A DNA stretch of 40,348 bases from positions 1 to 40,348 of the forward strand of contig CALXXU010000017.1 of the NCBI GenBank assembly GCA_944392765.1, given 5' to 3'. A model generated the notes under the pieces. It did not search any database, had not been told where the DNA came from, and saw only the letters and a program-made list of their open reading frames with translations. Shown piece after piece: positions 26,018 through 35,679 of the stretch. Every line of letters begins with the position of its first letter. Position 1 is the first letter of the stretch. This DNA is from an uncultured Anaerobiospirillum sp. (GTDB lineage Bacteria > Pseudomonadota > Gammaproteobacteria > Enterobacterales > Succinivibrionaceae). The position numbers were made by a program, and so were the translations under genes.

Positions 26018-26539
26018 ATGTTAGATCTTGATGGCTATAGGCCCAATGTGGGGATGGTGATCTTCAATCGCAAGGGTCAGGTGCTCTGGGCGCGGCGGGT
26101 GCGCCAAAACTCCTGGCAGTTCCCGCAAGGTGGAGTCAAGGAAGATGAAAGTGAAGAGCAAGCGATGTATCGCGAGCTCTACGAGGAGATGGGCTTGCGT
26201 GAGCAGGACGTCTACATCGTCCAAACCTCCCGGCATCATTATCGCTATCGCATCCCCAAGCGTATGCTCGAGAACCGCAAAGATCATAGCTATCAAGGGC
26301 AAAAGCAACGCTGGTTTCTGCTGGCCTTGGATGACGATGTTGAGCTGGATGCGGTCATCCGCTTCAACCAAGGACGCCATCCGGAGTTCGATGGCTGGCG
26401 GTGGGTCAGCTATTGGTATCCAGTGCGCAATGCCGTGCCGTTTAAACGCGATGTGTACCGCAAGATCTTAACGGAATTTGCCCCGGCCGCCTTGGGCTTG
26501 GATTTAAATGCCAATTATGGCCCCACTATGGTGATTTAG
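26018..26539 (+). CDS. rppH: RNA pyrophosphohydrolase RppH
   Basis: RppH removes pyrophosphate from the 5' end of triphosphorylated mRNA, triggering RNase E decay. The 173-residue Nudix protein has an intact Nudix box at 38-60 (Gly38, Glu44, Arg52-Glu53-Leu54, Glu56-Glu57, Gly59). Family motifs [30 protein letters not shown] and [15 protein letters not shown] flank it. Relative to E. coli there is a short change in the central loop ([20 protein letters not shown]). It precedes ptsP, as in enterics. No strong Shine-Dalgarno is visible; a terminator-like hairpin precedes it. Confidence 0.96.
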   Translation: MLDLDGYRPNVGMVIFNRKGQVLWARRVRQNSWQFPQGGVKEDESEEQAMYRELYEEMGLREQDVYIVQTSRHHYRYRIPKRMLENRKDHSYQGQKQRWFLLALDDDVELDAVIRFNQGRHPEFDGWRWVSYWYPVRNAVPFKRDVYRKILTEFAPAALGLDLNANYGPTMVI

Positions 26540-26636
26540 CGGGACTTATGCGCGCGCTATGGCAAAAGGCACGCAATTTTCAGCCAGCTCAAGTGAGCTT
26601 GGCTATACTTAGAGCGTAGGCTCTAAGCTTATAGGG

Positions 26637-26656
26637 CGTAAGCTCTGCGCTTACGC
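26637..26656. other. hairpin in the rppH-ptsP gap
   Basis: GCGTAAG, loop CTCTGCG, CTTACGC. A TATACT at about 26603 might serve as a ptsP -10 box. CCATGG-TGA-CCATGG is a second inverted repeat at 26750-26764. Confidence 0.4.
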
Positions 26657-26805
26657 ACAGTTGAGGGCGCTGGGAGCGCAAGGCTTTAAGGCTGCTTAAG
26701 CGGCACTTGGTCTTAAATCAGCTGCCAGGCAATCAAACCTCGGGATCGCCCATGGTGACCATGGAGCCTGAGGGAACAGACTTGTGAAATGTGAGGAGAG
26801 TCTGG

Positions 26806-29118
26806 ATGGACGGAAAAGTTTTTTTGCAAGCTTTGCGTCAGATTACGCAGGAGGTAGCAAGCGAGCCTGATCTGAGCAAGGCTATGGCTTTGTTAGTGCA
26901 GCATATCCGTCGTACCACAGAAGCCGACTGCTGCTCCTTGTACTTATATGACGACTTTCGTAAGCGCTATCGCTTGATGGCCTCCGATGGCTTAGCCCAG
27001 TCGGCGGTCGGTAAGGCAACCCTGCGCTTCGATGAGGGCTTGGTCGGCGTCGTGGGCTCGACCAATGAAATCTTGAATTTGGCCGATGCCTCGTCGCACC
27101 CTAATTTCAAGTACCTGCCGGATGTGGGCGAGGATGAGTACTTATCCTTCTTGGGCGTCCCGATCTTAAATCAAGGTACGACCTTGGGTGTCTTGGTCAT
27201 CCAAAGCAAGATTAAGCAGCTCTTTGGCGAACAAGAAGAGTCCTTTATGGTGACCTTGGCCGCCCAGATCGGCTCGATCATCGTCTCCAGTAAGGAGCGC
27301 AATAGCGTCGAGGACGATTTGCTGCGCCGTGTTAAGGGCTTTGCTTCGACCGGCGATGTCGCCATTGCCCGCGCCTTGGTCTGGCAGCCTGAGACCGCCC
27401 TTGAGGACATCAAGGTTCAGACCTGCGATGACGCCCTGATGCAAGTCGAGCTCTTCCAACAAGTCATGTTCCAGCTCCAAATCGAGATGGATCGCGCCAC
27501 CTTAAAGCGCCAAGAAGAGTCCCAAAGCGCCTCAGGCTCCCATTATGTCTCCGGCTACAGCCGCATGCTCGATGACGCCACGCTCCAAGATGAGATCGTG
27601 GCCGCCATTGAGGCCAATAACTACCTTGCCACGGCCGCCACTAAGGTCGTGATTGAGCGTCGTATGGCCGAGGCACAGGCTCAAGGCAAGAATGAGCTTG
27701 CCTTTGACTTAAAGGACTTAGGCCAAGTTATCGTTTCGCGCTTAGTCCACGCCTATAACCGTGAGGTCGATGTCTCCGAGCCCGTGGTGCTCATCATGGA
27801 GAATATCCCATCGTCGATGCTCACTGAGCTGCCGGGCGATAAGGTGGTGGGCTTAATTGCGACCTCGCAAGTGGCCAGCTCCCATGATTCCATCTTAGCG
27901 CGCGATTTTGGTATCCCAGCGGTCTTAGGCGTTAACCTCAACACCGCTGATATCGATGGTCATATGGTGATCGTCGATGGCCGCAATTGCGAGGTGATCT
28001 TGGATCCACCTGAGTCGGTGGTCGATGAGTTCAAGCAGCTCTTAGCCCAAAGCAAGGAGCAGATGGATCTCTTTGCCCGCGAGAGCGGCACGGCTGTCAC
28101 CTGCCTTGATGGCCGTCATATCAGCATTGGTCTCAATGCCGGTCTCAAGCAAAATAGCTTAGAGGTGGTCAACGCCAGTGACAATATTGGTCTGTTCCGC
28201 ACTGAGATCGCCTTTATGCTGTGTCAGGCTTTCCCTAGCGAGCAACAGCAATACGAGTGGTATGCGCGCCTGTTAGAGCAATTTGCGCCAAAGCCGGTGT
28301 GCATGCGCACCTTGGATGTGGGCTCTGATAAGGGTCTGTCCTATCTGCCATCGAAGGAAGCCAATCCAGCCTTAGGTTGGCGTGGTGTGCGCGTCACGAT
28401 GGATATGCCTAATATCCTGTACACGCAATTGCGCGCAATGCTGCGGGCGCATCAAAAGTACGGCAACTTAGAGCTGATGATCCCAATGGTCTCGCGTCTT
28501 GAGGAAGTGCGCTTCGTCAAGAAGGCCATTATCGAGGTGGCCAATGAGTTGCGCGTCAAGACCGGCCAAGAAGTCACGCTGCCACGCTTTGGCGTCATGA
28601 TTGAGGTGCCATCGTGCATTTACCTCATGGACGAGTTGGCTCGCGAGGTCGATTTCTTCTCGATTGGTAGCAATGACTTAATTCAGTACTTGCTGGCGGT
28701 CGACCGCTCTAACCCTAAGGTCAAGCGCTTCTTTGATTGCTTCAACCCAGCGGTAGTGCGCTGCTTACATGAGCTGTGCGCCAAGTCCGATGCCATGGGC
28801 AAGCGCATTACGGTCTGCGGTGAAAGTGCGGGTGACCCATTGTCGGCACTGCTCTTACTGTCCTTGGGCTATACCTCGCTGAGCATGAACTACTCTTATA
28901 TTGCGCGGATCAAGTACATCTTGCGCCGTGTCAACTTCAGTGAGTTACGTGAGCTGGGCAAGCAGGCCCTGAGCTTAACGGATAGCACGGCGATCCATGC
29001 GCTCTACGAGCAGTACGCCGCCCAGCAAGGCTTAGGCAAGATTATCGCGCTCTACCAGCAAGAGCATGGAGATCCCAATGCCGTCCATGCCCAAAGCGAC
29101 GAGCCCGCTGCCGAATAG
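26806..29118 (+). CDS. ptsP: nitrogen-PTS phosphoenolpyruvate-protein phosphotransferase PtsP (enzyme I Ntr)
   Basis: EI-Ntr takes phosphate from PEP and passes it to NPr and then EIIA-Ntr, a regulatory chain linked to nitrogen status and potassium. The 770-residue protein starts with a GAF domain (about 10-165) and continues with the full enzyme I body. The phospho-histidine is His360 in VASSHDSILARDFGIPAVLG; the PEP-binding arginine segment GLFRTEIAFM, FSIGSNDLIQYLLAVDR and catalytic Cys671 (VCGESAG) are intact. ATG 26806 is chosen because GAGGAG lies seven bases upstream; an in-frame GTG at 26791 overlaps that site. The GAF domain in E. coli senses glutamine. Gene order rppH-ptsP is conserved, but lgt, usually between ptsP and thyA, is missing. 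Confidence 0.96.
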   Translation: MDGKVFLQALRQITQEVASEPDLSKAMALLVQHIRRTTEADCCSLYLYDDFRKRYRLMASDGLAQSAVGKATLRFDEGLVGVVGSTNEILNLADASSHPNFKYLPDVGEDEYLSFLGVPILNQGTTLGVLVIQSKIKQLFGEQEESFMVTLAAQIGSIIVSSKERNSVEDDLLRRVKGFASTGDVAIARALVWQPETALEDIKVQTCDDALMQVELFQQVMFQLQIEMDRATLKRQEESQSASGSHYVSGYSRMLDDATLQDEIVAAIEANNYLATAATKVVIERRMAEAQAQGKNELAFDLKDLGQVIVSRLVHAYNREVDVSEPVVLIMENIPSSMLTELPGDKVVGLIATSQVASSHDSILARDFGIPAVLGVNLNTADIDGHMVIVDGRNCEVILDPPESVVDEFKQLLAQSKEQMDLFARESGTAVTCLDGRHISIGLNAGLKQNSLEVVNASDNIGLFRTEIAFMLCQAFPSEQQQYEWYARLLEQFAPKPVCMRTLDVGSDKGLSYLPSKEANPALGWRGVRVTMDMPNILYTQLRAMLRAHQKYGNLELMIPMVSRLEEVRFVKKAIIEVANELRVKTGQEVTLPRFGVMIEVPSCIYLMDELAREVDFFSIGSNDLIQYLLAVDRSNPKVKRFFDCFNPAVVRCLHELCAKSDAMGKRITVCGESAGDPLSALLLLSLGYTSLSMNYSYIARIKYILRRVNFSELRELGKQALSLTDSTAIHALYEQYAAQQGLGKIIALYQQEHGDPNAVHAQSDEPAAE

Positions 29119-29153
29119 TAGGCTAACGCCGAGCAAGTAGCTAACAAAAGAAG

Positions 29154-29195
29154 CCGTCCTTAAGTCGTGTGCTTAAGGTCGGTTTCGTTTTTTTT
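29154..29195 (+). terminator. terminator between ptsP and thyA
   Basis: CCTTAAG/CTTAAGG with an outer CCG/CGG, then TTTCG and eight T. thyA is therefore probably transcribed from its own promoter close by. Confidence 0.8.
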
Positions 29196-29241
29196 ATGGC
29201 ACAATTAGGCAGACTTTGTTCTTTGTGTTAAGAGGTGAGGC

Positions 29242-30036
29242 GTGAAGGTTTATCTTGATTTGATGCAGCGCATTTTGAATGAGGGCGTAGAGCGAGGGGA
29301 TCGCACCGGTACGGGCACGCTGTCCTTGTTTGGCACGCAGATGCGCTTTGACTTGAGCCAAGGCTTTCCGCTCTTGACCACCAAGAAGGTGCACCTGCGC
29401 TCGATTATCTACGAGCTGCTCTGGTTCTTACAGGGCGACACCAACATCAAGTATCTGCATGACCATAAGGTCACCATTTGGGATGAGTGGGCCGATGAAA
29501 ACGGCGATTTAGGCCCAGTCTACGGCAAGCAATGGCGCCGCTGGGAGTGCGCCGATGGCCGCGTGATCGACCAGGTGGCCAATGTGGTGGAGCAAATCAA
29601 GCACAATCCGAACAGCCGCCGTCTCATTGTCAGCGCCTGGAATGTCGCCGATGTCGACAGCATGGCACTGCCCCCATGCCACATGATGTTCCAATTCTAT
29701 GTGGCTCAGGGCAAGTTAAGCTGCATGCTCTACCAGCGCAGCTGCGATTTCTTCTTGGGCGTACCGTTTAACATCGCCTCCTACTCCTTACTCACCATGA
29801 TGATGGCCCAGCAATGTGACTTGCAGCCCGGTGAGTTTGTTTGGACTGGTGGTGACACCCACCTGTACTTAAACCACTTAGAGCAGGCCAAGGAGCAATT
29901 GTCACGCACCCCACGGACCCTGCCGCAGATGCTGATCAAGCGTCGTCCTGACTCCATCTTCGATTACCAATTTGAAGACTTCGAGTTAGTCAATTACGAC
30001 CCATACCCAGTCATCAAGGCCCCGATTGCGGTATAA
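29242..30036 (+). CDS. thyA: thymidylate synthase
   Basis: ThyA makes dTMP from dUMP with methylene-tetrahydrofolate. The 264 residues equal the E. coli length, and the nucleophile falls at the same place, Cys146 ([12 protein letters not shown]). Also visible are the dUMP-binding Arg21 (RGDRTGTGT), the [16 protein letters not shown] segment with the substrate-binding Arg and Asn, and the C-terminal KAPIAV closing lid. The GTG start at 29242 has AGAGG six bases upstream and yields the family N-terminus [12 protein letters not shown]. Confidence 0.98.
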   Translation: MKVYLDLMQRILNEGVERGDRTGTGTLSLFGTQMRFDLSQGFPLLTTKKVHLRSIIYELLWFLQGDTNIKYLHDHKVTIWDEWADENGDLGPVYGKQWRRWECADGRVIDQVANVVEQIKHNPNSRRLIVSAWNVADVDSMALPPCHMMFQFYVAQGKLSCMLYQRSCDFFLGVPFNIASYSLLTMMMAQQCDLQPGEFVWTGGDTHLYLNHLEQAKEQLSRTPRTLPQMLIKRRPDSIFDYQFEDFELVNYDPYPVIKAPIAV

Positions 30037-30191
30037 GCCCCACCGGGCTAGCCCCCCAGCAGGATCCAGTAAGGCCTGGGCCGTTTGGGGAGCAAAAGGT
30101 GCCAGAAGGGGGCAAATTGGAGCAGTAAGTGGCGCCGGGCGCGGCGTTTGCGTACCCATCATATGGGTTTGACCAGGTGTGAGGAGTTCTT

Positions 30192-32144
30192 ATGTGTGGA
30201 ATTGTTGGCGCGATTGCGCAGCGTCCGATTGCGGCCTTGCTCTTAGAGGGGCTCAAGGCCTTAGAGTATCGCGGCTATGATTCGGCGGGCTTAGCGCTGT
30301 TAGAAAACGGGGCGGCCCAAGTGGTTAAGACCGCCGGCAAGGTGGCGGCACTTGAAGCTAAGGTCAAGGAATTAGGCTGCGATGGGCGTCTTGGTATTGC
30401 CCACACCCGCTGGGCGACCCATGGCAAGGCCAATGAGGTCAATGCCCACCCGCATCTGGTGGGTAATGTCATCTTGGTGCACAATGGCATTATTGAGAAC
30501 TACCAAGACCTCAAGCATAGGCTCGCAGCTGAGGGCTACACCTTTAAGTCCGAGACTGACACTGAGGTGCTGGCGGCCCTGATTCATTACTATCAGCACC
30601 GCGACTTAAAGTCCGATAGCAGCCTGAAGATGCACACCAGTAAGTTTAATGCCTTCAATCAGGCCTTAAATGAGGTCAAGGGCACTTACGGCGTGGCCAT
30701 GATCGATTGCGAGAACCCGGATGCCCTCTATGTGGCCCGCTCGGGTTCGCCTTTAGTGGTGGGCTGTGGTATCGGTGAGAACTTTGTGGCCTCGGATATC
30801 ATCGCGTTGCTGCCGGTCACCTCGAAGTTTATTTACTTAGAGGATGGCGATCGCGGCATCATTGGGCGCGATCACATCATGCTCTTTGACCGCGACCAAG
30901 TGCAGGTGCAGCGCACGGTGCAAAGCATTCAGGTTAACCCTGAGATCTTGGGCAAAGGTCCGTACAAGCATTACATGCAAAAGGAGATCTTTGAGCAGCC
31001 TGAGGCTTTGCGCAATACCTTGATGGGGCGTTTAGGCGACGATAACGTCAGCGCGGAGGCCTTTGTGGCGCAAGGTCAGGCACAAAGCCAGGCACAAGGT
31101 CAGGCACAAAGCCAGGCACAAGGTCAGGCACAAAGCCAGGACCAGGGACCAGGCCAGGACCACCCCCAAGATTTCCGGGATATACTCAAGGACATCGAGC
31201 ACATTGAGATGGTGGCCTGCGGTACCTCGTACCACGCCGCCTTAGTGGGCAAGTACCTGATAGAAGAGCATGCGGGCGTTAGCACCAATGTCACCATTGC
31301 CTCGGAGTATCGCTACAAGCGCACCATCGTGCCGCCCAAGAGCCTCTTTGTGACCTTATCGCAATCAGGTGAGACCGCCGATACCATTGCGGCCTTGGAG
31401 CTGGCGCAATCCCAGGGCTACAGCCAGACCTTGGCGATCTGCAATGTCGATAACTCAAGTCTCGTGCGCATGTCCCAGTACGTGTTCTTAACGCGCGCAG
31501 GCCGTGAGATCGGCGTAGCTTCGACCAAGGCCTTTACCACCCAGCTCTTGGCCTTGATGCTCTTGACCCTGGCCTTAGGCCGGGCGCGCGGGGAAATCGA
31601 TGCTCATACCGGCGCCAGCCTGATTAGTGCCTTACATCAGAGCCCGTCGGTAGTGCAATCCGTGCTCAAGCTCGATCGTGAGATTGAACGGCTGTCCTCG
31701 GATTTTGTGGGCAAGGAGCACACCTTATTCTTAGGGCGTGGGCCGATGTACCCGATTGCCTTAGAGGGCGCCTTAAAGCTCAAGGAAATCAGCTATATCC
31801 ACGCCGAGGGCTATGCCTCAGGCGAGCTCAAGCATGGCCCAATTGCCTTAATTGACAGCAAGATGCCGGTGATTGTGGTGGCCCCAGATAATATCTGGCT
31901 GCCTAAGCTCATCTCCAATATCGAGGAGGTCAAGGCCCGTGGCGGCAAGCTCTACATCTTCTCGGGCAAGAACTTCGGGCACTCAGACGAGGCCACGATG
32001 TTTGACTTAGGCACGATTAGCCCATTTATCGCGCCGATCGCCTTTACCATTCCGCTCCAGCTCTTGGCCTACCATGTGGCGGTGATCAACGGCACCGACG
32101 TCGATCAGCCGCGCAACTTAGCCAAGTCGGTCACGGTCGAGTAG
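30192..32144 (+). CDS. glmS: glutamine-fructose-6-phosphate aminotransferase GlmS with repeat insert
   Basis: GlmS makes glucosamine-6-phosphate, first step of UDP-GlcNAc synthesis for peptidoglycan and LPS. The nucleophile Cys2 (MCGIVGAI) becomes N-terminal after Met removal. The glutaminase domain runs to about residue 240, and two SIS isomerase domains follow (ACGTSYHAAL; LFLGRGPMYPIALEGALKLKEISYIHAEGYASGELKHGPIAL). The C-terminus DVDQPRNLAKSVTVE is canonical. At 650 residues it is about 40 longer than E. coli GlmS: a Gln/Ala/Ser-rich insert (about 293-330) encoded by three 24-bp repeats sits at the glutaminase-isomerase linker. GAGGAG lies five bases before the ATG. No glmS ribozyme or GlmZ-type target was recognised upstream. 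Confidence 0.97.
   Translation: MCGIVGAIAQRPIAALLLEGLKALEYRGYDSAGLALLENGAAQVVKTAGKVAALEAKVKELGCDGRLGIAHTRWATHGKANEVNAHPHLVGNVILVHNGIIENYQDLKHRLAAEGYTFKSETDTEVLAALIHYYQHRDLKSDSSLKMHTSKFNAFNQALNEVKGTYGVAMIDCENPDALYVARSGSPLVVGCGIGENFVASDIIALLPVTSKFIYLEDGDRGIIGRDHIMLFDRDQVQVQRTVQSIQVNPEILGKGPYKHYMQKEIFEQPEALRNTLMGRLGDDNVSAEAFVAQGQAQSQAQGQAQSQAQGQAQSQDQGPGQDHPQDFRDILKDIEHIEMVACGTSYHAALVGKYLIEEHAGVSTNVTIASEYRYKRTIVPPKSLFVTLSQSGETADTIAALELAQSQGYSQTLAICNVDNSSLVRMSQYVFLTRAGREIGVASTKAFTTQLLALMLLTLALGRARGEIDAHTGASLISALHQSPSVVQSVLKLDREIERLSSDFVGKEHTLFLGRGPMYPIALEGALKLKEISYIHAEGYASGELKHGPIALIDSKMPVIVVAPDNIWLPKLISNIEEVKARGGKLYIFSGKNFGHSDEATMFDLGTISPFIAPIAFTIPLQLLAYHVAVINGTDVDQPRNLAKSVTVE
31071..31142 (+). 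repeat. 24-bp tandem repeat inside glmS
   Basis: Three in-frame copies of a 24-bp unit starting CAAGGTCAGGCACAAAGCCA encode QGQAQSQA each. A degenerate QDQGPGQDH stretch continues to about 31170. Confidence 0.9.
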
Positions 32145-32154
32145 CACCAACTCC

Positions 32155-32179
32155 GGGGTGGCTCAGGCCGCCCCTTTTT
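32155..32179 (+). terminator. terminator after glmS
   Basis: GGGGTGGC, loop TCAG, GCCGCCCC, then TTTTT. A TAAAAT (32186-32191 region) just downstream may be the sdhE -10 box. Confidence 0.85.
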
Positions 32180-32245
32180 CTGCGCTAAAATAGCCGCAAA
32201 AATAAGAAAAAACGCTCAGGCGCCTAGGGCGCTAAGGGAGGTCTC

Positions 32246-32515
32246 ATGAGCGAAGTTAACTGGGGTAAGATTAAGTGGCAGTCGCGCCGAGGCATGCGTG
32301 AGCTGGATTTGATGCTCCTGCCTTTTGTCGAGCATGACCTGCCTAAGATGGATGATTCGGTCTTAGCCGACTATATGGATTTACTGGACGCCACCGATTT
32401 GGAGCTGTTCCGCTGGCTCCATCAGACCGCTGAGCCTAATAGCGAGCGCCGCCGCAAGATGGTTGAGACCATCATCAAGTGCCACGCCGGGCGCGCCGGC
32501 CGCGAAGGCGTCTAA
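32246..32515 (+). CDS. sdhE: FAD assembly factor SdhE
   Basis: SdhE (YgfY, CptB family) promotes covalent FAD attachment to the flavoprotein subunits of succinate dehydrogenase and fumarate reductase. The 89-residue protein has the diagnostic RRGMRELD motif (14-21), with Gly16 and Glu19 essential in family members, and the LLDATDLELFRWL helix. GGAGG lies four bases before the ATG. No sdh or frd genes are in the window; the target is presumably encoded elsewhere. The CptA partner is not adjacent. Confidence 0.95.
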   Translation: MSEVNWGKIKWQSRRGMRELDLMLLPFVEHDLPKMDDSVLADYMDLLDATDLELFRWLHQTAEPNSERRRKMVETIIKCHAGRAGREGV

Positions 32516-32720
32516 AGCGCCCAGATCACAGGCGTCTCAGGTGTCCAGAGGCCTCAGGCCGCACGCGGTCTCAGGTGCCTAGGGATTTAAGTCCGTGCAG
32601 AGGTCTAAGGCCGCACGAGGTTTCAGCCCTGGTCACATCGTGAGTTAAGGCCTGCGGGGTGGCCGTGGGTAGTGAACCAGCAAAAGAAAAAATTTTTGTT
32701 TTTAGGGGTGAAAAGCAGCA

Positions 32721-34172
32721 GTGTTATTTGAAGATTATGCCTTACCGGGCTTTCTCTTAGAGGCCATGGTCGATTTGGGCTGGGAAGCCCCAACCGCAAT
32801 TCAACGCTTGGTCTTACCGCAAGCCTTACAGGGCGCCGATATCTTAGGTAGTGCTCCTACCGGTACTGGTAAGAGTGCCGCCTTCTTGCTGCCGATCATT
32901 GCCCGTTTAGCCCAAAGACCACGCAAGGGCGTGCAGTGCATTATCTTAGAGCCAACGCGCGAGCTGGCCGAGCAGGTCAAAAACGATGCCTTAGACCTGT
33001 TAAAGCTGCAGCAAGAGTCGCTGGAGGCCGGGGACGGCGAGCTCAAGGAGGCCATTAGCTGCTCGACCGTGGTCGGCGGCGCCGATCGCAAGGAGCAGCG
33101 CGAGAGTCTTGCCACCATCGTGACCGCGACTCCAGGGCGCCTGCAAGAGTTTTTGCAAAAGGGCTGGCTCGACCCAAAGACGGTGGAGCTCTTGGTCATT
33201 GACGAGGCCGATCGCATGCTCGATCTGGGCTTTCGTGATGACATCGCGGCGATCACGCGCAAGCTCGACTCGCGCTACCAGACCATGCTTTTCTCGGCGA
33301 CCTTAGAGGGCTTTGGCGTGCGTGACTTTGCGCGCAACGTGCTCAACAACCCAGTTGAGGTGCGTGCCACCTCCTTTAGCGCCGAGGACGCCGAAAACGG
33401 CGAAACGAGCGAAATGAGCAGCACCTTGCCGCAGCTGCCGGAGACCCTGAGCGCACGCGCCTATTACGCCGCCTATGATGCGCAGAAGGTGAAGATTCTC
33501 TTGCACCTGATGAAGACGATGCAGGGCAAGTCGATCGTCTTTGTGCGCACCAAGGACAACTTAGCGCGCCTATGTGCCGTGCTCAAAAGGCAAGGCATGA
33601 GCTTTGCAAGCCTGATGGGCGATAGTTCACAGCAAGAACGCAAGGCAGCGCTACGTCGCTTTAGTGACGGGAGTGTGCCCTTATTAATCGCAACGGACGT
33701 GGCGGCGCGTGGACTTGATATCGATGATGTAGCCTATGTCTACAACTACGATTTGCCAAGTCAGGCCGAGATTTACGTCCATCGTGCTGGTCGTACCGCG
33801 CGGGCCGGGCAAAAGGGCGTAGTCATCAGCTTGGTTAAGGCCGATGAAGTTGCGACCTTAGAGCGCATTGAGCGCTACACCCAGCGCCCGATTGAGCGTC
33901 GTGCCATCAAGGATGTGTGCGAGAGCTTTGAGCGCATTGGTGCGTCAAGCAAGAGCGAGGCAAAGCACAGCCGCGCCAAGGCTGGTGGTGGTTTTGCCAA
34001 GAAGGGCCCTAAGAATCCTAAGGATAGTGCTAAGCCTCATAAGAAAGTGCGCTTGCGTGACAAGAAGAATAAGGGTAAGCCTGACTTTGCCGCTAAGCGC
34101 GCCAAGAAGGCCGCACGGACTGCGAGCGCTGCACCAAGTGCTCCTAGCACCGAGCCGAGCGCCGCAAGCTAG
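32721..34172 (+). CDS. srmB: ATP-dependent RNA helicase SrmB-like (DEAD box)
   Basis: A 483-residue DEAD-box helicase. Motifs in order: Q motif Gln28, PTGTGKS (46-52), PTREL (79-83), TPGR (137-140), DEAD (161-164), SAT (192-194), then IVFVRTKDN, ATDVAARGLDI and HRAGRTARAG. Best match in memory is SrmB, which acts early in 50S assembly (LGSAPTGTGKSAA, LFSATLEG and DPVEV-like phrasing agree). The tail after residue 420 is Lys/Ala-rich and basic, typical of RNA-binding extensions. Small acidic inserts lie at 98-110 and 225-235. The start is GTG 32721 after a weak AGGGG. The 205-base gap before it has only loose AGGCCGCACG repeats. AAGGCAC microrepeats follow the stop (34176-34206). Confidence 0.9.
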   Translation: MLFEDYALPGFLLEAMVDLGWEAPTAIQRLVLPQALQGADILGSAPTGTGKSAAFLLPIIARLAQRPRKGVQCIILEPTRELAEQVKNDALDLLKLQQESLEAGDGELKEAISCSTVVGGADRKEQRESLATIVTATPGRLQEFLQKGWLDPKTVELLVIDEADRMLDLGFRDDIAAITRKLDSRYQTMLFSATLEGFGVRDFARNVLNNPVEVRATSFSAEDAENGETSEMSSTLPQLPETLSARAYYAAYDAQKVKILLHLMKTMQGKSIVFVRTKDNLARLCAVLKRQGMSFASLMGDSSQQERKAALRRFSDGSVPLLIATDVAARGLDIDDVAYVYNYDLPSQAEIYVHRAGRTARAGQKGVVISLVKADEVATLERIERYTQRPIERRAIKDVCESFERIGASSKSEAKHSRAKAGGGFAKKGPKNPKDSAKPHKKVRLRDKKNKGKPDFAAKRAKKAARTASAAPSAPSTEPSAAS

Positions 34173-34334
34173 AGCAAGGCACAAGGCACAAGGCACAAGG
34201 CACAGGGCCTAGAGCAGGGCTCAGGCTCTGGCTTAAGGCCGCTGGGCTCAGTCCTAAGTCAGTACCCTCGACGTTAAGGTTTAGTCCCACCGTGGTGGGC
34301 AGCGCCTCTGGCTTTAGACTTTGGAAGGTTCAAA

Positions 34335-35501
34335 ATGGGAGCAACCATCTTACGTAATGCCAAGTTACACCTGGCTAAAGGTGTACTTGAGGGCGCTGAC
34401 AGCTTAGCGGTGCAAAACCACCGCATCATTCCTTTGGATCCGGTGCTGTTAGAGGATGGTGCCTCCGAAGAAATCGACCTTAACGGCATGCATATCGCGC
34501 CGGGCTTTATTGACCTCTTAGTCAATGGCTGCGCCGGCGTTACCTTTGCTTCCGATTTAAGCTTAGATGGCTTAGAGCGCATGCGTCGCTGGCAGGCGCT
34601 GCATGGCACCTTAACCTTTGTGCCGACCTTGGTGTCAGGTCCACGTGAGAACATGACCCGTGCCTTAAGCACGGTGCGCAAGTTCATGGACAAGCACCCT
34701 GGCGTCTGCCCTGGCCTGCACTTAGAAGGTCCATTCATCAACCCAGAGCGCAAGGGCTTCCACGGCAGTGGCTATATCCGTGGTATTAGTAATTCGGATA
34801 TCACCTATCTGCGTGAGAACTTAGATAACATCGCCTATATGACCATTGCTCCTGAGGTGGTGCGCGGCAAGTTCTTGGTTGAGCTCTTAGGTATGGGCCT
34901 TAAGCTTTCCTTAGGTCACACCAACGCTTCCTTCAACGACACGGTTGATGCCTTCAAGATGGGCGTCACCAATGTCACGCACCTGTTCAACGCGATGCGT
35001 CCGTTAAACGGCCGTGAGCCAGGCATTATTGGTGCGGTCTTAAACGCTCAGACGGTAACGGCCGGTGTCATTGCCGATGGCCGTCACGTGCACCCTGCGA
35101 TTGTGCGCATCATCCACGCGATGTTAAAAGATCGCATGTACATCGTCTCGGACTCGCAGGCAGTTGCAGGCTCCCCTGAGATGATGAGCAGCTTCACCAT
35201 CGCCGGTACCGAAGTCTTCAACGACTCCAAGCGTGGCCTGATCGACGCTAAGGGATCCTTAGTGGGCACCAATATCTGCATGATGGACGGCGTCAAGTTC
35301 TTAGTTAAGACCTGCGGTATTCCGCTTGAAGATGCGCTGCGCGCCGCCTCGGCGGTACCTGCGCGCGTCATGGGCATCGACCACGAGTCCGGCTATATCG
35401 ACTCGGGCTATCGCGCCGACCTCATCGTCTTCAACGACGACTTCAAGATCCGCTACGTCATCCAAAACGGCTTCCTCAAGACCACCGCCGAGCTGATCTA
35501 A
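34335..35501 (+). CDS. nagA: N-acetylglucosamine-6-phosphate deacetylase
   Basis: NagA converts GlcNAc-6-P to glucosamine-6-P and acetate, feeding amino-sugar catabolism or cell-wall recycling. The 388-residue amidohydrolase has PGFIDLLVNGCAGV, the metal-site Glu in HLEGPFINP, His residues in LGHTNAS and THLFNAM, and the catalytic Asp273 (VSDSQAVAG) at exactly the E. coli position. ATG 34335 follows GGAAGG. nagB and nagC are not adjacent, so it is a single gene here. Its product feeds the same pool as glmS and as AmpD-dependent recycling. Confidence 0.96.
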   Translation: MGATILRNAKLHLAKGVLEGADSLAVQNHRIIPLDPVLLEDGASEEIDLNGMHIAPGFIDLLVNGCAGVTFASDLSLDGLERMRRWQALHGTLTFVPTLVSGPRENMTRALSTVRKFMDKHPGVCPGLHLEGPFINPERKGFHGSGYIRGISNSDITYLRENLDNIAYMTIAPEVVRGKFLVELLGMGLKLSLGHTNASFNDTVDAFKMGVTNVTHLFNAMRPLNGREPGIIGAVLNAQTVTAGVIADGRHVHPAIVRIIHAMLKDRMYIVSDSQAVAGSPEMMSSFTIAGTEVFNDSKRGLIDAKGSLVGTNICMMDGVKFLVKTCGIPLEDALRAASAVPARVMGIDHESGYIDSGYRADLIVFNDDFKIRYVIQNGFLKTTAELI

Positions 35502-35525
35502 ACAAAAAGAAAGCTCCGCTTTTCC

Positions 35526-35560
35526 AACGCGCCCCAGAGCCCCAGGTTCCGGGGCGCGTT
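35526..35560 (+). terminator. hairpin after nagA
   Basis: A 10-bp stem AACGCGCCCC/GGGGCGCGTT, followed by GCGTTGTG with a poor T-run. Confidence 0.6.
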
Positions 35561-35679
35561 GCGTTGTGCCCTTGTAACACGAAATTATGTTTAATTTTGC
35601 CGCAGGCGTTAACAATCGAGCTGTGGTTGAAAAGGTTGGGAGGAAAGAGAAAAAGAAGGGAATCAAAAAGGAGGGAGAT

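Noticed and set aside
30037-30191. glmS ribozyme upstream of glmS
   Set aside because: The gap is 155 bases and none of the ribozyme core was recognised; the ribozyme is mainly known from Gram-positive bacteria.
33868-34212. 114-residue plus-strand open frame overlapping srmB
   Set aside because: It is a shifted-frame reading of the Lys/Ala-rich srmB tail; Arg-rich low-complexity without a start signal.
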